A stretch of 64,000 nucleotides of DNA from assembly GCF_963678635.1 (NCBI RefSeq), contig NC_087067.1:32154401-32218400 (forward strand), in the 5' to 3' direction. A model generated the notes under the pieces. It saw nothing but the letters and a program-made list of their open reading frames with translations, had not been told where the DNA came from and did not search any database. The DNA comes from Symsagittifera roscoffensis (lineage: Eukaryota > Xenacoelomorpha > Acoela > Convolutidae). The position numbers were made by a program, and so were the translations under genes. This document shows, one piece after another, positions 1 to 11,146 of the stretch (position 1 is the first letter of the stretch; each line of letters begins with the position of its first letter).

Positions 1-765
1 CTGGGTTACATGATTGGATTGTTAGATCGAAAAAAGGAAGGCAGGATTCGTGGAACTATTTAATGATAGATGGAAGACTGGTTGCTTGGTTGGATTTCTA
101 TTTGAATGGACGGATGACAAGATGAATGGGTGCTTGATTGGATTGATCAGTCAATGTTTAATTGCTTCATGGATGGATGAATGGCTGGTTGGGTTGATTG
201 ATGCTAATTTTGACAGGAGCTAGACAAGTGGTAGAGGATTGCTAGGAGTGATGGGTTGCTTGAGGTATGGCCGAATAGGTAGCTGAACAGCCAGATGGTC
301 GATGGCTGGCTAAGTTGGGTGGATCGACGGATGAATGAACAAATTATGGATTGATGGAGGTCTATCGGAAGAATGGTTTACTGGATGAACGGACGGCCAG
401 ATGTTTATTAGCTGGTTTAGATGGTTGAATTGTTGAATGGATAAACAGAAGGCAGGTTTGGTAGAGGTCATTTTTGATAGATCGCTGATTGGTTGATTGG
501 ATAGATTGCTAGTTAGAGGGACGGATGACAAGGTGAAAAGATGGCTGATTGGATTGTTCAATCGTTGATTAGTTGTATGATGGCTTTTTTGATCGGTGAA
601 TGGCTGGTTGAGTGGATGCATGGGAGTATTGGGAAGAGTTAGACAGGTGGAGAAGTAGTTGGATTCAAAGATGGCAGCACAGATGAAAAATGGTTGGCTA
701 AATGAGTGACTAAATGGATGACTGTTTGGACTGATGGGTTGCTTGAGCGGCATCTGAAATGATGG
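1..765. repeat. GATGGATG-type satellite, left flank of giant LTR element
   Basis: The stretch is built of short GATG/GGATG/GATTG words arranged in a longer imperfect period of roughly 400-600 bases; a phrase like GGGAGTATTG followed by an AGTTAGACAGGTGG-like phrase recurs. The same satellite resumes at about 44709, directly after the 3' LTR, so the retroelement appears to have inserted into a pre-existing array. Long open frames on the minus strand here, rich in Pro, Ser, His and Asn, are by-products of the repeat. No gene is supported. Confidence 0.85.
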
Positions 766-1102
766 TGTTCTGATTTCAGATTAAAACAGAAACATGAATT
801 AGTTTTTTTGTGCTGACAAAGCGTGACGCCGCCGCCACCACAAAATAAATATGTTTTGATCCCCTTGCAAAAGGGGGAAATGACATTAGAACAACTCGTA
901 TAACGTTTTAAGCATTGGGAATTAAAACGAATATTCTCGCTCAATGCTAATAATAACGAATCCTCTCGTAAAATAAGAGCATACAAAAGATTTTTCCGTG
1001 AAATACGAATGCACGAATAATATTCACAAAAGCACGAAAGAATACGAAAATAAAAAGTATTTTCTCACTCGATACGACAAATTTGGAGATTTCCCATTTG
1101 AG

Positions 1103-1110
1103 TATAGATA
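1103..1110 (+). promoter_or_regulatory. LTR TATA box
   Basis: TATAGATA in the 5' LTR corresponds to a better TATAAATAG at 44399-44407 in the 3' LTR. It lies about 150 bases before the LTR poly(A) signal, which fits a U3-R-U5 layout and + strand transcription of the element. Confidence 0.55.
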
Positions 1111-1250
1111 GAAGCTAAAAACTACTAGAATTCATTCCAACAAGTTCTCACAAAATACCAACACCACTCTCCTGAACAACACCACCCCAACCCTTCTTTA
1201 TGAAATACTATCCATTCTCAGTAAAAAAATATCTATAATCTCACCCTTAA

Positions 1251-1256
1251 AATAAA
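1251..1256 (+). terminator. Poly(A) signal in 5' LTR
   Basis: AATAAA is conserved in the 3' LTR at 44540-44545. Its place downstream of the TATA box fits the R region. Confidence 0.5.
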
Positions 1257-1421
1257 TATTGAGCCAAAAGGCAACTTGCAGTAAGTTCATACTAACTTCT
1301 TTTCTAATAAAATTTTTCTCAGCGAATTTTAGATTTATTTTCTAATATAGAAATTAAAAAGGACCCTATAGTATTCGCAAGCATTTTGTCCGGCGTAAAT
1401 AGTATTGCTAGCGTTTTAAAT

Positions 1422-1439
1422 TGGTGCGACCAGTGAGGC
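1422..1439 (+). promoter_or_regulatory. Primer binding site
   Basis: TGGTGCGACCAGTGAGG starts 2-3 bases after the 5' LTR. It begins with TGG, the complement of the tRNA 3' CCA, and is absent after the 3' LTR. The tRNA was not identified. The stretch 1440-1649 is an AT-rich untranslated leader with no other visible feature. Confidence 0.65.
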
Positions 1440-1649
1440 ACGTCTTCTAAAAGCTCGCTAAAATTGCGAAAATCTCAAAAAGAGAAAAAAGCAAATAATT
1501 CAATTCTCAAACTGGACAATTGTTGATTTTCCCCTTACATTTAAGAAAAGTAGTAAATTTCCAAATCGGAAATTTAAATTGTCTAAGTGAATTTTTAAAT
1601 TTTTCTATCTTTCTTCTTTTGATAATCTAACTTTTAAGCTAAATCTAAT

Positions 1650-2874
1650 ATGGCTGATTCGCTAATATTCCATTCCAAATTGTCCTTGATGATATTCTCG
1701 GGAAACGACCCGGATCAAAATGCTACAGAATTTTGGAATTCAGTTGAAAACAAAATATTTTATCATTAGGTCAAAGACCTAATGATTGCGACGCACGACG
1801 TAGCTATGATAGCAGACAACGATCCCTATTCGGATAATTGTTAACTGATACATCTCTTGAATGGTTCAATGATACTGTAACCAATACTACCACATGGGCA
1901 CAGCTCAAAGATATCTTCATAAGCAGATTTACTGACGGACGAGATCAATTCAAACATATAACTGATGCTGAAAATGCAGCTCGCCAAGATGGCGAATTGA
2001 ATAAAAACTACTCCCACAGAATCAAATCATCTGTAGACAGAGGATGGCCCGAATGTATTGATGTAACTGTCCACGCTGATGAAGCCGCTCAAAATGCTGA
2101 ACGAAACATACAGACCAGGCAAAGAAGTCAAAAATATATTGATTTCTCAATGAACAGATTGAGACCTCTAGCCCTTAAACAAAAAGCTCATGAATATATG
2201 ATAGAACATCCAAATTCAAATTGGGATCAATTCACTAATCATGTTATCACTAAGGATCTAATTTTCATTGTTGCTACTGATCCTGCTAATAAGTCAACAA
2301 CGGATAAAATGACTTCGTTAGAAACTCAAATTAGAGAACCAACCAAAATGATCAACAATCAAGACCTACTAGTACACGATTTTGCGAATATTACAGAATA
2401 TCTAGATAGAACTTGTTTTTATATTTAGATTTTAAAAAAAACAAGTTTAGGACGAGGTACAAAAAAACTCACAACAAAAAATCAACGAAAATTTCATTTG
2501 AAACCGATTATGAAAGAAATCGAAGACCGAACACTTTCTCTAACCAGAATGCCCCTAACCAAAGCAACCGGTTTCGGGATACCCAAAACAGAACTAACAA
2601 TTCAAATCCTTGCCAAAATAATTATGGCATTCGTCATAATAATAACTACAATGGAAACAACTTCCAAAAGGCTAATGCACAATCATCCTTCAATGCCAAG
2701 AGGCCTCAAACCTATAATGATAGGTATCCTGGAGAAAACAGATTGCTAGAAAATGAACATATTGCTAAACAGTTCTACGACCAAAAAAATAGGCAATTTA
2801 ATATTAATATAACACTGAAAGCTATAATAGCAATAACAGTCGAGACTCAACGCGATCTCAGTCACCAAAATTAG
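1650..2874 (+). pseudogene. gag: gag (capsid and Asn-rich C-terminal part), broken
   Basis: The frame opens at ATG 1650 after the leader. It has a gag N-terminal pattern (FSGNDPDQNATEFWNSVE), stops at TAG 1767, and continues in another frame from about 1838 with W-x(n)-TTTWAQLKDIFISRF, the retrotransposon-gag capsid pattern. The capsid part runs about 190 codons to 2428. A third frame (2413-2874) encodes a very Asn/Gln/Arg-rich tail, probably the nucleocapsid substitute, with no CCHC zinc knuckle. At least one stop and two frameshifts disable it. Gag occurs only once in the element, whereas pol and env are repeated, because the repeated unit starts just after it. Confidence 0.75.
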
Positions 2875-2884
2875 ATCGAATCAA

Positions 2885-4921
2885 ATACAGTCTGAATATA
2901 ATCACTGGGTTGTGGAAGAAGTCAATTACTGTGATGCGATCACTGATTTCTTTCCTTTTAACTATTAAAGTCTCCGAAACCAAGCGATGATTGTAATCCT
3001 AAATCAAGGATATACCTTAGCTTATATCATTTTGCCAGCGGAGACAAAAGTTACAATAGTGGACTTGAATTCATGATTGTCCCAGGATCAACTTGTAGTA
3101 TCATAAACCACCCAACTTATCAGGAATAGGAAAAACTAGGTCAGAAATGACAATTTAACGATCCAAAATTTGGCCATACATCTATCCAATCTTGTTTCGA
3201 CACTGCTTTTCAAACTTTCCTTTAACCCGGTTGGAAAGGAATTATATACTAAACCAAACTAACCAACGCAGCTTACTAAACACCACAAATCATAAAATAA
3301 CAGCATGACTAAGAAAAGAAAACCAACGGTACCCAAACCGGATTAACCCAGTTTAAAACTGGATAATTTATTCTTTTGAAGACTATTATAAAGTCTAAGA
3401 AAGAAATAATAAAACACAAAAAAGTCGAAAGACAAACCCATAACAAAAACAATTTGATTTTTGAAAAAAGGACACAACCAAAGGAACATAAGAAAGACCA
3501 ACACAAACCAAACATAAAATGTTATCACATAACAGGACTTCTCAAAGAAACCGCACGAAATCATACTCCCACTCCTGGCCTAACCCACCAGAGAGGACTT
3601 CCTGAGCATGATCTATAGCCGGCCTAACCCACCGCGCTACATCCACGCTTTGTGACCACACTTCTATTTTTAATAAGAGGTACTCAAGGGTGAGTAGCTC
3701 TTCAAAATAACCGAACTAAAACAAAATGCTTTTGTGAAAACAACTAATTAAATTCATAATTAAAAAACTGAACTAACAAAAATTTTATAAAATGTAAATC
3801 ATACCTTGCAGTATATAGATCAGCACGCAACAACAAAGACGAAAATCCAAAGACAAAATGACCCCACTACACTCGAACAAGAATGGCTAACCACAACCGA
3901 TATGCCGTCCACAATCACAACTCAAAGGATTTAGAGTACGACTTGACTTCGCAGAAAAGGACTTCATTGGACTAGACCAATGACCACCTCGATGTTCAAG
4001 TATACGTACAGAGTTACAAGGCATCCCCTCCACGCACAATCTCCACGCCATTCCCAGACGAGGTTGAACAAAAAACAAGTTCTCTACATAATACAGAAAA
4101 ACCCGTCATAGCAAACCATTTTAAAATCAGATTGATTTCGTTGGGAAACACAGTCGTTGTCACAAGAAGACACAACGATTGATGCCCCTAACTCCAGCGT
4201 CTTGGAACTTCTCTAACAGGAGGAACCGAACAAGAATACGATGTTCGCCAAATACCAACGTTCATCATCCATCCTTTGAATTGCAGAAAGGTAATTCTAA
4301 AAAACTCTGTAAAACCCGGATTGGTGGAACCTGATCTAAACTACATTTTATGATTGGATAAATTAGATATTTTACCACTGTAAAGTATTCAATATTAACC
4401 AATCATGATCCACCTAACTAACAACCCACTTATTTGTAAGTGCTGAAATTACTGGTAATTTCAGCACCAGAGAGATTTGAATTTAACTTAGAAATTAGTT
4501 GTCTCTCCAAAAGAACTTCAGCAGCCGCAACAAACCAGTATACCCTAGATCTATTGAGCCTAGCAGAGACTAGTTAAACACCCTGAGACTAGAAAGTATA
4601 AGAGTAAGATTAGGATCGGTATTAGACTAAGAAGTTGCACGAATCTATCCGGCCGAAAATAAGATAGCGTGACGAGCAGACGGTGTACCCTATCCGAAAT
4701 CACTCTATGAGTTAACCACATCGGACATAACTCACATACATCTATCCAATCTTGTTTCGACACTGAAGGAAAGTATCCATCTAACCCCAAAGTGCGGGTA
4801 ACTGAGGAAAAGACTGCTAATCTATTGGGAGTAGATTTTTCTCACCTATTCTTAAAAACTCTTTACTTTGTTATCCCCGCAGTTGAGCTTAAATCAAAAG
4901 AAGGTGTAATTTCCTAAGGGT
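2885..4921 (+). pseudogene. pol: pol unit A: retropepsin-like protease, split by a 1.56-kb insertion
   Basis: Near 3070 the frame reads FMIVPGSTCSIINHPTYQE. In units B and C the same spot reads with Asp (D-P-G-S-T), matching the aspartic protease D-[ST]-G-[ST] motif except that Pro replaces the usual Thr/Ser. In this copy the catalytic Asp is Val. The second half, from 4766, has LLGVDFSHLFLKTLYFVIPAVEL, resembling the C-terminal strands of retropepsins. The two halves are separated by 1560 bases flanked by a 31-bp direct repeat. The protein would have cut Gag-Pol during particle maturation; this copy cannot. Confidence 0.6.
3175..4765. mobile_element. 1.56-kb insertion with 31-bp direct repeats in unit A protease
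   Basis: A 31-base sequence starting CATACATCTATCC occurs at 3175-3205 and again at 4735-4765, while units B, C and D have it once with protease sequence running straight through. The inserted DNA is AT-rich, with no transposase, RT or clear terminal inverted repeat that I can see. GGCCTAACCCACC is repeated near 3580 and 3623. It may be a non-autonomous element with a long target duplication, or filler from break repair. Open frames here (for example 3376-3618) match nothing I know. Confidence 0.6.
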
Positions 4922-4923
4922 TA

Positions 4924-5382
4924 ATGAACACCGACAAAGAATATCCAAACGTGTCAAAAAATGTTGCAATTAACTTGAAAGAACCCCTGTTCATTCCAGC
5001 ACGCTCAACGTACCTATACAAACACTCAGCTGAACCAAATCCATACTTCGAAAAAGGGACTACATTCCTGATTCATATGAAAACAACCAAAACTGAATTG
5101 GTTTTCATAAATCCAGTTCGCACTCAAATTGAGCAGAGCCTGCCAATCGTAATTGAGAATCAGAAAGATTATCCAGTCATCTTGAACAAGTGTGTACTAG
5201 GTCATGCAGTAACTGATATTCAAGGATACGAGAATAAAATATTTGCTATCCACGATTGTGATGAGTTCTCAACGACATTTTTAAACAAAAGTTCGGAATT
5301 CGATAGCTGTTTCACGCTGAACACTGTTGTCAATACTACACAGGAAAGCAACACCCAATTATCCAGCCCATGTCTACAATAA
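4924..5382 (+). pseudogene. pol: pol unit A: protease-RT linker domain
   Basis: A 152-codon frame contains IPARSTYLYKHSAEP, then TELVFINPVRTQIEQSLPIV and VILNKCVLGHAV. This follows the pattern of a beta-rich domain found after the protease in many Ty3/gypsy polyproteins, in which a proline-rich turn precedes hydrophobic strands and a final L-x-K-G-x-x-L/I-G-like strand. In unit C the equivalent part is fused in one open frame with the end of the protease, which shows they belong to one polyprotein. A dUTPase-like fold is possible but its catalytic motifs are not visible. The function is unknown. Confidence 0.5.
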
Positions 5383-5419
5383 AATTACTTCAAAAAAGGT
5401 CCATATTCGAATCGACTAT

Positions 5420-5923
5420 TCCCAATACCCATACAATCTCTGCAGATCGAGAAATGAAAAAAGGATTTGCTGAATGAATTTGCAAAAGGTATCCTGTGTT
5501 ACGACACTTTTGTAACTCAATACATGCTAACAAAAAAGTTACTCTCAGCTTCACTGATCAAAAAGCTGGAAAAATTATATATAACCTTATGACCAACCAG
5601 AGGACCCACTTACGACCCTATTTTCAGGAACCCACTTACGACAAAACATTCAACACCTTGTCCGAAATCAAAGATGTTGTTATAGCAAATAATATTCGAT
5701 CAATCGCAATGCCCAAAATCGCTTGTGGCTTAAAAAAATGAATTGGGAAGAAGTTTCAAAAATCATTGTCAATGTGCTCCAACAATCTGGAATTACTATC
5801 TTTGTCTATGCTTCAGGACAAGAAATCAAGGAAATGCTTGCCCTTGAAGTATTTGATACAGAAAATGTATCAGAAATATTTGAACAAATTGGTTCAGATA
5901 TAGTTAAAATATGCAAAAACTAA
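5420..5923 (+). pseudogene. pol: pol unit A: TARG1/OARD1-like macrodomain, broken
   Basis: Macrodomains bind ADP-ribose and some remove it from proteins or DNA. Here IIYNLMTNQR, then PTYDKTFNTLSEIKD, then SIAMPKIACGL and NWEEVSKIIVNVLQQSGITIFVY follow the order and spacing of the C-terminal two thirds of TARG1-type macrodomains (strand-Tyr-x-Leu-x-Thr, PTY helix, MPRIGCGLD loop, W-E-x-V helix, final strand). This copy has frameshifts, a small local duplication near 5606-5640, and Lys where GLD has Asp. It sits between the protease linker and RT, in the same order as the other three copies. Confidence 0.6.
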
Positions 5924-6204
5924 AATGAGATAGCAACCGATTTTTCACATGATGCAAAGAACCTTTGCAGACCTCCCTTGAAAGAAAAAATACCGAAATA
6001 AAGAACATAATGATCGGCTAATTGCCTTTCTAGTCAACAAAACATTTATCCAATACTCTTCAATTGATAAGGACAATAGTACTAACTTAGAAAAAATTGA
6101 AACTACCATTAAACTCTTATCTGACTTCAATTTCACACGAAGTGATATATCGGATGATGATTTTGCAGACCTAATTTAGATGCTGATAGAGGATCAGGAT
6201 GTAT

Positions 6205-6935
6205 ATTCTCATCACAAATATGACTTTGGAAAAACAAAGCATAAATTACATATACCACTCAAAAAGGACGCAACGTTCAAAAAGCAATGACCTAGTAAAA
6301 TTCCAGTCCATCTAAAAGATGAATTGGAAAAATTGATGGATGAACTAATACAAGCAGGCATAGTCAGAGAACTAAATGGAAAAGATGATAGGAACTCATG
6401 GTTTGTAAACCCAGTCATCATCCTTCCAAAAAAGCCTTTGTTAAATTGGTTTTCGATGCTAGATATCTAAACTCAATCACAGATACTAGCAATTCTATTT
6501 GGCATTAGAACCACTACAAGTTCTCATGACCAGAATAAATGCATCATACTTCACAAGTAGTGATCTTTTATGCGCCTACCATCAAGTTCCTCTAACAGAT
6601 GAGGCCCAGAAATTAACAAGCTTTATGGTAGGAGGCAGACAATACACCTACCAAGTTGGTTTCTATGGCCACTTCCCAATTTCTTTGTAGACTGATGAGA
6701 TATGCTTTCTGACCCCTCTTTAAAGAAAAAAATCAATCACTTACATAGACGACACTCTGTTACGGAGTCAAAATAAAAACGAAAACTTTGATACAATTCG
6801 AGAATATCATTCTCTGTTACGGAAAGCCAAATTAAAAGCTGCCCCTGATAAAACTTTCTTCTTTCAAAGAAAAGTTAAATTTCTAGGCCATGTTGTATCT
6901 AAAGATGGCCTTTCTCCAATTGCATCACGAATTGA
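6205..6935 (+). pseudogene. pol: pol unit A: reverse transcriptase
   Basis: The frames read ELIQAGIVREL...SWFVNPVIILPKK (fingers), then YFTSSDLLCAYHQVPL with the first catalytic Asp, then TYIDDTLLR near 6740 with the YxDD active site, and FLGHVVSKDGLSPI of the thumb/connection. These are in the normal Ty3/gypsy order. Several one-base indels and stops shift the frame, so no single product spans it. The enzyme would copy element RNA into DNA in cytoplasmic particles. Confidence 0.8.
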
Positions 6936-6939
6936 TGAT

Positions 6940-7560
6940 ATGAAAAAATTGAAATCCCCTGAATCAAAAACAGAAGCTCTAGGTGTATTAAGTGTCATGG
7001 GATTCTATAGCACATACATCATCAATTTTCATGTAGACGCAAAAAATCTATATGAACTGGCAAATAGTAACGATAAATTTCGATGGCTACCATGCCACAA
7101 AGAGGTTTTTCAAAAACTGAAAGACAAATTCTGTCATGATATATCAAAAGCTATCCCAAACGTAAACTACCTATTCCACATTGACGCCGACTACTGAAAT
7201 GTAGGAACCGGGTGCATACTCATCCAAGACCTTCCTGAAGAAAAAAGAATTGTTTCTGCTAAATTGAGAGTCTTTGATACAGCTGAGCAGAAAATGTCTA
7301 CTCAACATCGTGAACTATGTGGAATAATATCTGCTTTGCAAACCTATGAATTCTACATTAAAGCATCGCACTTTCCTCTATAATTATACTGTGATCATAG
7401 ACCTGTTCTTTTTTTATGGTCCAGAAAAGGACAACTTTCTCATCGATTCTTCAAATATCAAGTCGTATTGACAACTTTTAGCAATCTGAAAATAAAATAT
7501 ACCCCAGGTTCAAACATAGCCTTTCCTGACTTATTGAACCGAAATATGTCCATCGCTAAT
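6940..7560 (+). pseudogene. pol: pol unit A: RNase H and connection
   Basis: MGFYSTYIINFH and RWLPCHKEVFQKLKDKF are the gypsy-type tether, followed by FHIDADY with the first RNase H Asp, AEQKMSTQHRELCGI with the catalytic Glu, then YCDHRPV and IKYTPGSNIAFPDLLNR. A TGA at 7195 interrupts the frame directly after the first Asp, and a TAA lies near 7381. It would degrade RNA in the RNA:DNA hybrid. Confidence 0.75.
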
Positions 7561-8253
7561 AGAAAAAAAAATCAATTCGAACACGAAACTATTCCGAATG
7601 ATTTAAAGTTTATCCTGGACAATGGAGAGCAAATATGCTATTCAGTACTCCATAAAGATGATAACAACATCTTTCTGAACGATTGCTATCCAGTCATTGC
7701 TCAAATGCAACGCAGAAAAAAGAAGTTGAGCAATATATGTGACAGAGGAGACTTCAGTATTGAAGACGCTCAAGACTATTTGAGGAATCCTGTAGTTCGA
7801 TTCAGAATATAACAGATTTCTTTAACAAACAAATCAATCAAATCAAAAGACTGTCTATCCCAGATATAAATGATCAAAGCATTTATGAGGAAATACCAGA
7901 TGAAGTATCTGCACTGATGATCTTTTAGAAAATTCAGATTGGCTTGACTTATATGAGGGTAATGTTAAGAACAACCTCCTCAATGATTTGGTTAAAGCAA
8001 AAACTGATTTTGAAATTTAAACAAGAAACCTGAAATTAAGTGAACCTTTTAGTCTCCAATCTGAAGAGAATAAATCTGATTCTCTTGAATTGATAGCTAA
8101 AATGACTGAATTTGCAAAAGAAGCAAGTTTGGATTTTGAAACACTTGTGCAAGAACAATGTAACGATACTGTAATTATCGACATCAAAAATTGCATAAAG
8201 CAAAATGAAAAGCCAGAAAGAAACAAAAAAAATGCTTATCGTGAAGAAAAATG
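7561..8253 (+). pseudogene. pol: pol unit A: charged RNase H-integrase connector
   Basis: Open stretches here (for example to 7812) are rich in Lys, Glu, Asp and Asn and lack known motifs. The matching region is present in unit D (29851-30570) and absent from B and C. It is unusually long, about 230 codons, for a spacer between RNase H and the integrase zinc domain, and may hold an extra structural element. Several stops are present. Confidence 0.45.
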
Positions 8254-9700
8254 ATCAAAAGTGTATATCAGGCAATTTGAATTACAATTCACTGAAGACC
8301 AACTTGATCTTCTATGTATTAATGAATACAAGGATGACTACACTAAGATTCCAAAAATTTGCTTGCCCATCTCCCTAGTGTTAAATTGCTTTGAACAAGC
8401 TCATAAACATCCTCCTAGCGGTCATCATGGTGAAACAAAAACTTTGGAAATCATCAAAAGAAATTACTATTGGCCTGGACTCTATAAATGGGTCAACATG
8501 CTTCTTCATGATTGTATAGAATGTCAGAAGAATAAACTTTAAAAAAAAGACCCCAAAGAAGCTCCCTTGCATTAGTGGGGGCATTTAGAAACAATACCAA
8601 TGAAACAGTTCACATTGATCATACAAGTCCACTCAGACTATCAAGTCACGGCAAAACTTTTTGCTTAGTTGTAATAGATGCCTTCTCTAGATATCTTCAA
8701 GTATACCCATGCACCCATGCAGACTCTGAAGAAACTATCAAGCTCTTAGAGAATTACATCACAACCTCTGTATCCCACAACAAATTATTCATGATAATGG
8801 AAGTGCATTCATGAGTAACGATTTTGCTCATTGGTCCTCTGAATTGGGAATAACACTGTGACCCAGAACTTTATACTCACCTTGGACTAACGGAAAAGTC
8901 AAAGTCCAGAATAAATATTTAACCCAGTACTTTCGGCATTTCTTGAGTACCTCAAGCTCAAATTGGTCTGGATTAACAAAAAAATTTGCCTTTGCTCATT
9001 ACACCGCTATTTATTCAAGTACAGGCTACACTCCATACGAGACAGTTTTGAGAATAAAACCTCAGGTTCACCTTAGCCTTAAATTAGGCCTCTACCGCGA
9101 CCGGATTAAAAGATGTACGTCTGAATTCTGCGCTGGTCTCGAAAGTCATGCTCAAACCGAGCACAAGTCAAAAAATGAGACCATAGATAGATTTCTAAAA
9201 AATCAAAATTCAGCCGAAATAATAAAAGGGGAAAACGATTTTAAGTTGATTTATAGTAACACCTATACCCATTGCCGCCGCCTCACGAGTAAGGCCCACA
9301 TGTTCTGAAATCAATTTAAATTAGGGCGGCCTATAAAAGAAGGCACAAAAGTGTTAGTAGAAAACAGATCCAAACCACTATTGAAGTCTCAAAAGCTTCT
9401 GAATTTATACCATAGCTCTGAATTTATACCATACCTTATACCATAGTTCAAAAAATCACGGAAGTTACGTACGGAATTCAAAGTTATTTCACTAACGAAA
9501 AAAAAGTGTTCACCGCAACCATATTGTTGAATACTTTCCTATAGAACAACAAATGCCCAAACTACTACAAGAGTACTCTATTGATTAGCTTTCAAGTGGT
9601 TTCAAGGATCATATAACAAATCAACAAATCAACTGTTTCAATAAATTTAAACCGGTTGAAAATATGCAATACACAATTTGGCCACTAGTCAACAATGGTT
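8254..9700 (+). pseudogene. pol: pol unit A: integrase, catalytic Glu lost
   Basis: The N-terminal zinc domain reads AHKHPPSGHHGETK...YYWPGLYKWVN...CIECQKNK, a complete HHCC pattern. The core has HIDHTSPL (first Asp, near 8610), an IHDNGSAF-type second Asp in another frame near 8790, and NGKVKVQNKY near 8898 where Glu is expected but Lys is found (unit D has Glu). The C-terminal part has GTKVLVENR and a VHRNH-like motif in broken frame near 9510. A small tandem repeat of GAATTTATACCATA near 9409-9435 is private to this copy. Integrase joins element DNA to host chromosomes; this copy lacks an active-site residue and is frameshifted. Confidence 0.75.
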
Positions 9701-10200
9701 ATCAGCAAATGACTCAGCATAACTCTACAAATGGAAATCAAAACAAAACAATCATACATGAACAATCAGTGGATCCAGGTAGAGACCATGCATCTCAGAG
9801 CCTTGTTCGATGTAACTGCGATTGATCAAAACCTTAGACCAATCCGCAGTTCCACTCTCTATTCTATTGATACAACTCCTAATCCTTCTGCTAGTCAATC
9901 TAGTAGTTACATCCACCGCCACCAATCTAACCGCAGTATAAGTCCTAGCACTAGTCATTCAAATGAGTTTGGCCGCCGCCACATTATAACAACCCAATAT
10001 AATACTCCCTGTCCTCCTGATTTCTCACGTTTATCTGAATCATCAGATAGCTTTGCTGATAGACAAAATTTTCCTCATAGGTCTTGGGACATTTTCCATG
10101 AAAACACCCGATCCGCATCTGGATCCTTTTCTGAATCTAAAAGACCCAAATGGACAAATCGTCCTTCAAACTTTTATGGAACTAAATTCCATCTAGTCTA
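9662..10200 (+). pseudogene. pol: pol unit A: Ser/Asn/Arg-rich C-terminal tail
   Basis: A 156-codon frame (9731-10201) is rich in Ser, Thr, Asn, Arg and His, with SASQSSSYIHRHQSNRS and DFSRLSESSDSFADRQNFPHRSWDIFHENTRS. The same tail is present in all four units even where integrase is deleted. It shows low-complexity, disordered character and no known domain. It may be the end of the polyprotein or a separate small product. Confidence 0.5.
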
Positions 10201-10345
10201 ATTGGTAAATTTAAAAAGAAATAATGAACAATAACTGTTTATTTGGACAAACATGATATTTTTTAAACTCTTGTTTAATGGGTTTTCTCATGTGTAATAA
10301 ATCTTTTCAATAAAACAACGAAAACTCAAAAATAATTTATATACA

Positions 10346-10797
10346 TTAGCTTACGTTAAAAAATTTTTTATAAATCGGCGAATTTGCAACCGCAAAGAAT
10401 TTGACTAAATTCCACGATGCCATTTTCTTGAGCGAATTCTCCGCGGCACTACTCAGGCTCCTCACTGCAATTTGCAGAGCTGAGTAGGGCCGCCACCAAG
10501 CCTGATAGACTTTTTTCAACATCCTATCCCACTCTATTTTTCTTGTGAAGTCTTCTTCCCTCCCAGGCTTTTTTAGGAATTCTTCTTGAAAATAAAACAA
10601 ATATATATTCTTTCATCAACGAAATTCATTTTTAACCAGAGAAATTTTTTTTGATTAATAAACAATAAATGAATTTCAACCAAAGCGCTACAAAATGATG
10701 TTGCATTCGGTCCTTTTTTTAATGAAGAGATGCTTTTAATTTTTTTCCTCCTCCAATCGGGAAGAGGAATGCAGTCATTAAAGTTTAACATCAGCAT
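10346..10797 (-). pseudogene. Antisense ORF, unit A (internally deleted)
   Basis: Read on the minus strand, this begins MLMLNFNDCIPLPDWRRKKIK at 10797 and ends in a second block with DFTRKIEWDRMLKKVYQAWWRPY and FFAVANSPIYKKFFNVS near 10346. Units B, C and D have about 480 bases more between the two blocks, so A is deleted. All four units conserve the ORF opposite to pol and env. I do not recognise the family. It starts about 350 bases from the env leader, head to head. Confidence 0.45.
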
Positions 10798-11146
10798 AAA
10801 CGACTAAAATCCTTTCGCCGCTTCAACTTAGCAACTAAAAATGAGTGGAAAAACTACGACATTAAACACGAGGCAACCAACCACCACATTTTAAAAAAAC
10901 GCCGAAAGAAACACGATTTAAAACAAGTCACCTCCGAAAGACGCCGAATAACAACGGCCAATCAGAGCTTAGATTTGCAAAAAAGCAAAAGCAACCTTTA
11001 AAATCTAAGTGATTTACAGTTACTTCAATCCAACTCAATTTCACATTTTGCAATCTTAACCTCCTCTCTCCAACTAATTAACCTTCTGAATTCTCATAAA
11101 AAAAATAAATTTAACTCAGTTTTGTCATCGAAAAAATAGCCACAAA
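10798..11146. promoter_or_regulatory. Divergent internal promoter region, unit A
   Basis: A 349-base gap separates the antisense ORF start from the env leader ATG at 11147. It contains a canonical CCAAT box (GGCCAATCAG, CCAAT at 10958-10962), an A/T-rich TTTAAAA element about 40 bases further toward env, and pyrimidine-rich stretches (CCTCCTCTCTCC). The same block occurs in B, C and D, with the CCAAT box kept in B and D and lost in C. It probably drives env and the antisense ORF in opposite directions. No transcript evidence is available. Confidence 0.5.

Larger units (their letters stand above)
766..1419 (+). repeat. 5' LTR of giant element
   Basis: It is directly repeated at 44068-44708, beginning TGTT.TGATTT and ending near GCTAGCG. 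It contains a GC-rich CGCCGCCGCCACCACAAAAT block near 827, many CGAA/TACGA words, a TATA-like box and a poly(A) signal. The two LTRs differ at many positions and by small indels, so the insertion is not recent. The left end is set by loss of similarity to the satellite, and the right end by the primer site. Confidence 0.85.

Noticed and set aside
310-753. Long minus-strand open frames rich in Pro/Ser/His/Asn in the satellite (also 44849-47297)
   Set aside because: They follow from the GATG/GGATG word composition read in reverse, recur with the repeat period and lack domains or a gene context.
4924-5382. dUTPase call for the protease-RT linker
   Set aside because: The ordered dUTPase motifs (the Asp- and Tyr-containing substrate loops, Gly-rich C-terminus) are not visible.
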